A program made the position numbers and the translations under genes. From Piliocolobus tephrosceles (lineage: Eukaryota; Chordata; Mammalia; Primates; Cercopithecidae), in NCBI RefSeq assembly GCF_002776525.5, contig NC_045441.1:85641215-85705214 (forward strand): a stretch of DNA of 64,000 bases. The letters run 5' to 3'. Numbering within the stretch: the stretch's first letter is position 1; each line of letters starts with the position of its first letter. Positions 56,848-64,000 of this stretch are shown here, piece by piece. The notes under the pieces were generated by a model. That model had not been told where the DNA came from. It did not search any database and was given only the letters and a program-made list of their open reading frames with translations.

Positions 56848-57262
56848 AAGTCCCCATTTCTCCCCTCCCCTTAGCCCTGGGAACCATTATTTCACACTTC
56901 GATTCTATGAATTTGACTATTTTGGTTAGATACCTCATAGTATTTGTCTTTTGTGACTGGCTTACTTCAATTAGCATAATGTCCTCAAAATTCCATGTTA
57001 TCACAAATCACAAGATTTCCTTTCTTTACAGTCAAAATAGTATTCCGTTGAATGTATATATCACATTTTCTTTATGCTTTCATCCATAGATATGCAATTA
57101 AGTTGTTTTCACATCTTGGTTATTGTGAATATTGCTGCAATAAACATAGAAATGCATATGTCTCTTCAAGATCTTAATTTCAATTATTTTGGATATATGC
57201 TTAGATGTGGGTTTGCTAGATCATATGGTATGACAATTTTAATATTTTTAAGGAACCTCCAT
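56848..57262 (-). mobile_element. Host L1M, 3' UTR and end of ORF2
   Basis: 'cccttagccctgggaaccat', 'tcgattctatgaatttgact', 'tcacatcttggttattgtga', 'atattgctgcaataaacata' are reverse-complement L1M 3' UTR and ORF2 end. Broken at about 57262 by a THE1/MST element; continues at 59521. Confidence 0.85.
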
Positions 57263-57618
57263 ATATTTTTCCATAGTTGCTGCAATAAAGACATACCTGA
57301 GACTGGGTAATTCATAAAAGAAAGAGGTTTAATTGACTCACAGTCCAGCATGGCAGGGGAGGCCTCAGGAAATGTACAATCATGGCAGAAGGGGAAACAA
57401 ACACATCCTTCACATGGTAGAAGGAGATAAAATAATGACTGCCCATCCAAGGGGGAAGCCCCTCATAAAACCACCCAATCTTTTGAGAACTATCTCACTA
57501 CCATAGAACAGGATGGAAGAAACTGCCCCCATGATTCAATTATCTCCTCGCATGACACGTAGAGATTATGGGAACTACAATTAAGGTGAGATTTGGATGG
57601 GGACACAGTCACCATATA
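57263..57618 (-). mobile_element. THE1/MST 3' LTR (end-deleted)
   Basis: 'gagactgggtaattcataaa', 'aggtttaattgactcacagt', 'ggcaggggaggcctcaggaa', 'cccccatgattcaattatct', 'gattatgggaactacaatta', 'ggatggggacacagtcacca' follow the MaLR LTR on the minus strand. The outer 20 or so bases normally reading 'tgtattagtccattttc...' are missing at the junction with L1. Confidence 0.92.
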
Positions 57619-59143
57619 TTCTGTCCCTGGCGCCTCTCAAATCTCATGTCCTCACAATTCAAGACCCAATCATGCCCTTCCGACATTCCACCAAAGCCTT
57701 AACTCATTCCAGCATTAACTCAAAAGTCCAAGTCCAAAGTCTCATCTGAGACAAACCAAGTGTCTTCTGCCTGTGAACCTGTAAAATCCAAAGCAAATTA
57801 GTTACTTCCTACATACAATGGAGGTACAGGAATTTGGTAAATACTCCCATTCCAAATAGGAGAAATTGTCCAAAACAAAGAGCTACAGGCCCATGGAAGT
57901 CCAAAATGCAATAGGGCAATCATTAAACCTTAAAGTTCCAAAATGATCTCCTTTGACTCCGTGCCTCACATTCTGGTCACGCTGGATGTGGTCTTGTATA
58001 GCCTTCGGCAGCTCTGCTCCTGTGGCTTCTCAGGGACGGCCCTTCTCCTGGCTGCTTTCACAGGCTGGCATTGAGTGCCTGCAGCTTTTCCAGGCACATG
58101 AGATGTCAGTGGATCTATCATTCTGGGGTCTGGAGGATGGTGGCCCTCTTCTCACAGCTCCACTAGGCAGCGGCACAGGGGACTCCATGTGGGAGATCTG
58201 ACCCTACATTTATCTTTCACATTGCCCTAGGAGAGGTTCTCTGGAAATCCAGGCATTTCCATACATCCTTTGAAAACTAGGTGGAGGTTCCCAGATCTCA
58301 ATTATTGACTTCTCTATACCCTCAATCTCAACACCACATGGAAGCTGCCAAGGCTTAGGGCTTGCACCCTCTCAAGCCATGACGCTATACCTTGGCCCTA
58401 TTTTAGCCATAACTAAAGCTGCTAGGAGGCAGTCCTGAGGCTGCACACAGCAGAAGGGCTGGGGACCTGATCCAGGAAACAATTTTTCCTTCCTGGGCCT
58501 CTGGGCCTGTAATGGGAGGGATTGCCACAATGGTCTCTGACATCCCCTGAAGTAATTTTCCTTATTGTCTTTGTGATTAACATTGGGCTCCTCATTACTT
58601 ACGCAAATTTCTGCAACTGGCCTAAATTTCTCCCCAGAAAATGGGTTTTTCTTTGTTATTGCATCATCAGGCTACAAATTTTCCAAACTTTTATGCTCTG
58701 CTTCCTCTTGAATGTTTTGCCACTCAAAAATTTCTTCCACCACATACCCTAAATAATCTCCCTTAATTTCCAAGTACTAGGGAAAGGGCAAAAACCCATC
58801 AGTCTCCAAAAGCACAGTAAGAGTTACCTTTGCTCCATTTCCCAACAAGTTCCTCATCTCCATCTGAGACCACCTTAGCCTGGACTTCATTGTCCATATC
58901 ACTATCTATCAGTATTTTGGTCAAAGTCATTCCACTAGTCTATAGGAAGTTCCAAACTTTCCCACGTCTTTCTGCCTTCTGAACCCTCCAAGTTTCTAGC
59001 AACTTCCAAACTTTCTCACATTCTCTTATCTTCTTCTGATCATTCTAAACTGTTTCAGCCTCTGCCTCTTACTCAGTTTCAAAGTCGCTTTCACATTTTT
59101 TGATATCTTTACAGCAGTGTCCCACTACCCAGTACCAATTTAC
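57619..59143 (-). mobile_element. THE1/MST internal region
   Basis: About 1.5 kb between two MaLR LTRs. It begins (plus-strand reading) 'ctgtccctggcgcctctcaa', then 'atctcatgtcctcacaattc', 'tcaaaagtccaagtccaaag', 'tctcatctgagacaaaccaa', all known from THE1/MST internal sequence. MaLR internals are non-coding remnants with no intact retroviral genes, as here. Length is close to that expected for THE1. Confidence 0.9.
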
Positions 59144-59520
59144 TGTATTAGTTCATTCTTATGCTGCTAATGAAGACATACCTGAGGCTGGGCAGTTTAT
59201 AAAGGAAAGAGGTTTAATTGACTCAAAATTCAGCACGGCTGGGGAGGCATCAGGAAACTTACAATCATGGTGAAAGGGGAAGCAAACATGTCCTTCTCCA
59301 TATAGTGGCAGGAGAGAGAAGAATGAGTGCCCAGCAAAGGGGGAAGCCCTTTATAAAACCATCAGATCTCGTGAGAACTAACTCACTATCATGAGATCAG
59401 GATGGGGCAGCTGCCCCCATGTTACAATTATTTCCACCTGGTCCCTCCCACTACATATGGGGATTATGGGAACTACAATTCAAGATGAGATTTAGGTAGG
59501 AACACAGCCAAACTATATCA
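59144..59520 (-). mobile_element. THE1/MST 5' LTR
   Basis: Complete LTR from 'tgtattagttcattcttatg' to 'cagccaaactatatca', with TG and CA ends. It pairs with the LTR at 57263-57618; each differs from the other at many positions, consistent with an old insertion. Confidence 0.95.
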
Positions 59521-60372
59521 ATGTACAAGGATTCCAACTTCCTCTCATTTTCATCAACACGGTCTTTTGCCCTCCTGATAGGTTTGAGGTGATATATCAT
59601 TGTGAGTTTAACTTTTATTTCCTAAATTATTAGTCACTGAGCATGTTTCATATACCTGCTGGCCATTTATATGACTTATTTGGAGAAATATCTTTTCACA
59701 TCCTTAGCCCACTTTTAATTGGTTTATATGTTTTTTGATCTTGAGTTGTAGAAATTCCTCATATATTTTGAAGATTAACCTCTTGTTAGATATATGGTTT
59801 GAAATATTTTCTTTCATTATACCAGTTGTTTTTTCATTCTGTAGGTTGTTTCTTCTACTGTGAAGAAGCTTTTTAGTTTCATGTAGTCTCACTTGTCTAT
59901 TTTTGCTTGTGTTGCCTGTGCTTTTGGTATCATATTCATGAAATCATTAACCAGGCCAATGTCATAAAGATTTTCCTTATGTTTTTTTCTGGGAAGTTTA
60001 CATTTTTGGTCTTACATTTCAGTTTTTAATCCACTTTGAGTTTTTTGTAATGGTAAAATCAGGATGCAGTGTTCTTATTTTGTATATTCCAGTTTACCCA
60101 ACGCCATTTGTCAAGGGTAGTATACTTCACCCATTGTGTATTTTTGACATACTTTTTGAAGATCAATTGACTGTATACATTTGGATTTATTTCTAGTCTT
60201 TCTATTCCATGACATAAGTCTAGTCTGTGTGCCTGCATTTAAACAAGTACCACACTGTTTTAATTACTGAAGGTTTCTAACATATCCTGAAATCAGAAAC
60301 TGTGATGCCTCCAGCTTTGTTCTTATTTCTCAGGATTGATTTGGCTATTCGTGATCTTCTGTATTTCCATAT
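59521..60372 (-). mobile_element. Host L1M ORF2, central piece
   Basis: Resumes at 'atgtacaaggattccaactt' and runs through 'tgagcatgtttcatatacct', 'ttctgtaggttgtttcttct', 'catttgtcaagggtagtata' and 'ctgtgatgcctccagctttg', all reverse-complement L1 ORF2. Cut at 60372 by an MLT1-type LTR. Confidence 0.88.
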
Positions 60373-60597
60373 TGTCTTAGTCTTTTCAGGTTGTTATAAC
60401 AAAATATCATAGACTGGGTGGCTTATAAAAAACAGAAATTTATTTTTCACAGTTATGGAGGCTGGGAAGTACAAGATCAAGTTGCTGGCAAATCTGGTGT
60501 CTGGTGAGAACCTGCTTCATTTATGTCGCCTTCTTGTTATGTGCTAATGTGGTGGGAGGGGTGAACAAGCTCCTATGGGTCTATTTTATAAGGGCAC
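60373..60597 (-). mobile_element. MLT1-type LTR, left piece
   Basis: 'tgtcttagtcttttcaggtt', 'catagactgggtggcttata', 'acagaaatttatttttcaca', 'gttatggaggctgggaagta' match an MLT1-type MaLR LTR on the minus strand. Its other part is at 60966-61084, split by a THE1/MST LTR. Host-side repeat 'catat' occurs at 60368-60372 and again at 61466-61470. Confidence 0.85.
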
Positions 60598-60965
60598 TGT
60601 ATTAGTCCATTTTTTACACTGCTATAAAGATACTATTAAGACTTGGTAATTGATAAAGGAAAGAAGTTTAATTGAATCACAGTTCCACATGGCTGGGGAG
60701 GCCTCAGGAAACTTACAATCATGGCAGAAGTTGAAGGGGGAAGCATCGCAAGTCTTTCATGGTGACAGAAGAGAGAGTGAGCAAGGGGCAAGTGGCACAC
60801 TTTAAAGCCACCAGATTTTTTGAGCGCTCACTCATTGTCACAAGAACAGCATGGGGGAAACCACCCTCATAATCTAATCACTTCCCACCAAGTTCCTCCC
60901 TTGACATCTAGGGATTACAATTTGAGATGAGATTTTGGGTGTGGACACAGAGCCAGACCATATCA
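60598..60965 (-). mobile_element. Solo THE1/MST LTR inside MLT1
   Basis: From 'tgtattagtccattttttac' to 'agagccagaccatatca', full length with TG and CA ends. Flanked by 'ggcac' and 'gatac', an imperfect 5-bp duplication. Confidence 0.93.
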
Positions 60966-61084
60966 GATACTAATTCCATTGATGAAGGCTTCATCCTCAA
61001 CTCCAAAAAGCCCCTCCTCCTAAAGCCATCATATGAGTGATTAGTTTTAACATGCATTTTGGGAGGACATAAGCATTCAGACTA
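60966..61084 (-). mobile_element. MLT1-type LTR, right piece
   Basis: 'gatactaattccattgatga', 'aggcttcatcctcaactcca', 'ttttgggaggacataagcat' continue the LTR begun at 60373. Confidence 0.8.
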
Positions 61085-61455
61085 TGTATTAGTTTGTTCT
61101 CACACTGCTAATAAAGACATATCCACAACTGGGCAATTTATAAAGGGAAGAGGTTTAATTGACTCACAGTTCAGCATGGCTGGGGAGGCCTCAGGAAACT
61201 TACAATCATGGTGGAAGGGGGAGCAAACACGTCCTTCTTCACATGGTGGCAGGAAGGAGAAGTGCTGAGCAAAGTGGGGAAAACCCTCTTATAAAACCAT
61301 CAGATCTTGTGAGAACTCACTCTTATAAGAACAGCATGGGGGAAACCACCCCTATGATTCAATTACCTCCCATTGAGTCCCTTCTACAACACATGGGATT
61401 ATGGGAACTACAATTTATTATGAGATTTGAGTAGGGACACAGCCAAACTCTATCA
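61085..61455 (-). mobile_element. Second solo THE1/MST LTR
   Basis: From 'tgtattagtttgttctcaca' to 'gccaaactctatca'. Flanked by 'gacta' (61080-61084) and 'gatta' (61456-61460), a near-perfect 5-bp duplication, so it inserted independently into the end of the MLT1 LTR. Confidence 0.93.
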
Positions 61456-61469
61456 GATTATAATACATA

Positions 61470-61787
61470 TGAACAGTAGAATTGATTTTCTATTTCTGTA
61501 AAAAGAAAAGTCCTTGGTATTTTAGTACACAATTCATTGAATTTGTAGATCACTTTGAGTAGTATGGATATTTTAACAATATTAAGTCTTCCATTCATGA
61601 ATACAGAATTTCTTTCTAATTTTTTTGTCTTCTTTAATTTATTTAATTAATGTTTTGTAGTTTTCAGTACACAAGTTTTTCACTTCCTTGATTAAGTTTA
61701 ATCCTTAGTATTTTATTCTTTTTGGTGCTAATATAAATGTGATTTAGAAATTTCCTATTCAGTTAATTCATTTATAGTGCATTATAA
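61470..61787 (-). mobile_element. Host L1M ORF2, far piece
   Basis: 'gattttctatttctgtaaaa', 'gaatttgtagatcactttga', 'gtagtatggatattttaaca', 'tttcacttccttgattaagt' are reverse-complement L1 ORF2, continuing 59521-60372 directly once the LTRs are removed. Confidence 0.85.
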
Positions 61788-61925
61788 AAGGCATCCAGAC
61801 TGAAAATAAATAAATTGTTCCTGTTTTCAGAAGATATAATCATATACACAAAACCTTAAAGACTCTATAAAATGGCTGTTAGAGTTGACACATTTAGTAA
61901 AGTGCCAGGATACAAAATCAACATG
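61788..61925 (+). mobile_element. Inverted 5' segment of the host L1
   Basis: 'ataaaaggcatccagactga', 'cagaagatataatcatatac', 'aaaaccttaaagactctata' and 'gccaggatacaaaatcaaca' are L1 ORF2 in sense orientation, just upstream in L1 order of the neighbouring minus-strand piece. This arrangement is the known 5' inversion of L1 produced by twin priming. Confidence 0.75.
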
Positions 61926-62137
61926 CTTACTCTGTACTGAGCCAGTGGTGCAGAGCTATGGGATACACCATCCCAAGGTATTATCTCCATTTTCTCCCAG
62001 GTGGTTAGTCTGTGCTGAACGCAGCAGAGTTTCAAGAATGACAAGTATGTTACAAGGTTTCTACACATCCCAGAGAAGTTGGGATTATTGGATACATGGA
62101 TCAATACTTTCCCTCCCTGGGGGAAAGCTGAGAGCTG

Positions 62138-62138
<1 letters not shown>
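61926..62138. repeat. Diverged repeat unit, left copy
   Basis: Contains 'ctccattttctcccaggtgg' and later 'catcccagagaagttgggat', matching 'cttcattctctctcaggcag' and 'caccccagagaagcttggag' in the copy at 62360-62560. Family unknown. Confidence 0.4.
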
Positions 62139-62196
<58 letters not shown>

Positions 62197-62327
62197 CACA
62201 CACATATATACACACACACACATATATATACACACATATATATGTATACACACACATATATATATACACATATATACACACACACACACACATATATATA
62301 CATATATATATATACACATATATATTT
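62139..62327. repeat. Compound (CA)n/(TA)n tract
   Basis: About 190 bp of alternating purine-pyrimidine sequence: TA runs and CA runs in many alternations. Long frames on both strands of strange Tyr/Val/Cys or Thr/His/Ile content are products of the repeat and not genes. Likely hypervariable in length. Confidence 0.95.
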
Positions 62328-62359
62328 ATCTGATTTTTCTGTGCTGTGCAGGATAAAGG

Positions 62360-62620
62360 ACTTATAGTGTCTACAAGCCCAAGCTGTTGTCTTCATTCTC
62401 TCTCAGGCAGCTAGATTGTATGAGAACTGTTAGAGCTCCAAGATTGACAATACAGGAGCCAGTCCTCTGAGAGTTCTCTTGGAAAAGTAGGGGCTCTGGA
62501 TGTGTGAAGCAAGTCTTCACCTCACCCCAGAGAAGCTTGGAGCTAGAAGACCTTTCCTGCATGCATGGCATTGTGACACAGGCAGGTACTCTGGCAAGAA
62601 GATGTGAATCTCTTTACTAT
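62360..62620. repeat. Diverged repeat unit, right copy
   Basis: See 61926-62138: same orientation, spacing of about 400 bp between corresponding points. Could be a tandem unit of an unnamed repeat. Confidence 0.4.
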
Positions 62621-64000
62621 CTTTGGTTAATGTGGTATCATATTCTTCTAAAGAACAGAGGCCTTTCAATTATTTTCAGAACTTTTCACAAAGGAAACAT
62701 GTCTGTAAATCGTTGCTGAGTTAGTATGTTTTAGGGTACAAATAATAATTTTAATTTTCAAACATTTGACTTCATTGCAAAGTATTATAATTTGACTTAT
62801 TGTATTTTCTTGAGTCTCACTAAGGATGGTGATATTTTAAAATATTGTTTTCTTAGGTTATATCTGTTTTCTCCTTGGTCAGTTTTCCTATTTATTTATC
62901 TTGTTATTTGTGTTTCAAGTCAAGTACATTTCCCCCCGCAAATGTCTAGAGATTCCTTTCCGCCAATTCATTTAAAAGTGAAAGAATTACATGCTTTGTA
63001 TAAGTAGGGATTTGTAAACTGGTTAGTTTTACTTTAGAGTGAGTGTACATTAATTTATGAGACTCTAAGCAGTAAAAATTGGAGTGCATCACTTTGGATG
63101 CCATACCCTTAGTAATGTGCCAACTTCTGTCCATATATTTTATTCCATTCATTTAGTAAATACAGAGACTGCTCAAGTTCAGATAGTTGAAAGGACTCTT
63201 AAGACTACACAGGGTATACTCAGGTAAGGCTTTAATAAAAGTAAAGGCAATTCCATATAACAGAAGAGATAAAATGTAGGCAATTATCAAAAGGTCTGAG
63301 ATTTATAGGTGCATAACACTGGAATATTTTCTCAGTTTTACAGGACATGCTTCATTTTCACATTACAAACTACCAAGATGTGCACAAGATATCTTGGTTT
63401 CAGGGAAACCATGGTGCAATTAATGAATGGTCATTTATATCTCACTGGTAGGCATTCTGGAGATACTCACAGAGCTATTCTCATCTAACTACAAATTAAC
63501 CCGCTTTACGCAGCACAAAGAACCCCCTGAATTTTAGCTTAAAATAAATACCTGGTTGTCCATCATTCTGTGTGGGTGTTGCATGTCAGTACACAGAATT
63601 TTAAATAAACTATGTTTCAGTCCTAATTTTTATTTCCAGTCTACAGTGTTTCGCCATTTTTGAGTCCAGAGCTTCTGCAGGGTTTGGCAGACAGTTTGGC
63701 TCCTCACTCAAAAGAAGTTCCTACAGCATGCATTCTAGTTTGTGTTTCCTCTGTTCTGCTTGATTTCTTTTCAGCCTCTTCCCATTTTCCAGAGCTTTGT
63801 TGAAATCGAAATATTAGTGAGTCAATGCTCTTTTAACTTACTTTCATCTTAATAGATCTCTGAAGGCAATGAAATTAATGAATATGTTCAGTCTTCCATC
63901 TTGAACAGGAAGTTTGTTTTGCTTTATAAAGGCATTTTATAGTTTTGTTGTTGATTCTGCTTCATATCAAAAAGAAGAATATGTAGTAAATGGAAACTCC
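62621..64000. other. Unassigned intergenic DNA
   Basis: No gene, RNA or named repeat that I can support up to the window end. Confidence 0.45.

Noticed and set aside
61865..62396. Long frames on both strands over the CA/TA tract
   Set aside because: They are translations of dinucleotide repeats (Tyr-Ile-Cys-Val or Thr-His patterns), not proteins.
1..64000. CRISPR arrays, phage, integrons, bacterial operons, tRNA or rRNA genes
   Set aside because: Nothing in the sequence resembles them. The repeat content is that of a primate chromosome.

Overview
This is primate nuclear DNA, almost certainly from an Old World monkey (macaque, baboon or a close relative). The window is full of Alu, L1, L2, MIR and MaLR (MLT1, MST/THE1) copies. 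The youngest Alu (52686-53005) carries changes typical of the cercopithecid AluYR lineage and has an intact target-site duplication. There are no bacterial-type genes, operons, CRISPR arrays, rRNA or tRNA genes that I can support, and no convincing protein-coding exon except one hypothesis (minus strand, 29567-29650). The many short open reading frames are chance frames or frames inside Alu, L1 and L2 copies.

Layout. 1-5.3 kb: an MLT1 LTR, then long minus-strand L2 remnants (530-1210 and 3010-4840, the second split by an Alu fragment) and a MER5A-like DNA transposon. 5.3-28.9 kb: AT-rich, mostly unassigned sequence with scattered MIR, L2 and Alu copies, an MLT1 LTR at 21.1 kb, several microsatellites and a 99-bp tandem duplication at 20.65 kb. 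28.9-30.77 kb: the only GC- and CpG-rich block, which looks like a promoter. It has a TATA-like box and a strong plus-strand splice donor at 30387/30388, an opposing donor on the minus strand at 29567/29566, and an RFX-type X-box. 30.8-54 kb: more ancient repeats, a 400-bp assembly gap (32956-33355) between an Alu and a fairly young L1 3' end, a tail-to-tail inverted Alu pair at 47.2-48.0 kb, an L2 broken by an unnamed LTR-like block, and a possible retrocopy at 42.7-43.1 kb. 54.76-61.93 kb: a nested stack in which one old minus-strand L1 has been split by a plus-strand L1 (itself carrying two Alus), by a near-complete THE1/MST provirus-like element, and by an MLT1 LTR holding two further THE1/MST LTRs. 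The far end of the host L1 is inverted, as expected from twin priming. 62.1-62.3 kb: a roughly 190-bp alternating CA/TA tract between two diverged copies of a longer repeat. The rest, to 64 kb, is unassigned.

The best functional candidate is the CpG-rich promoter block; the best structural one is the nested retroelement stack. I found no new biological system. Repeat family names come from remembered consensus patterns, so subfamily calls are approximate and boundaries are usually good to about 10-30 bp.
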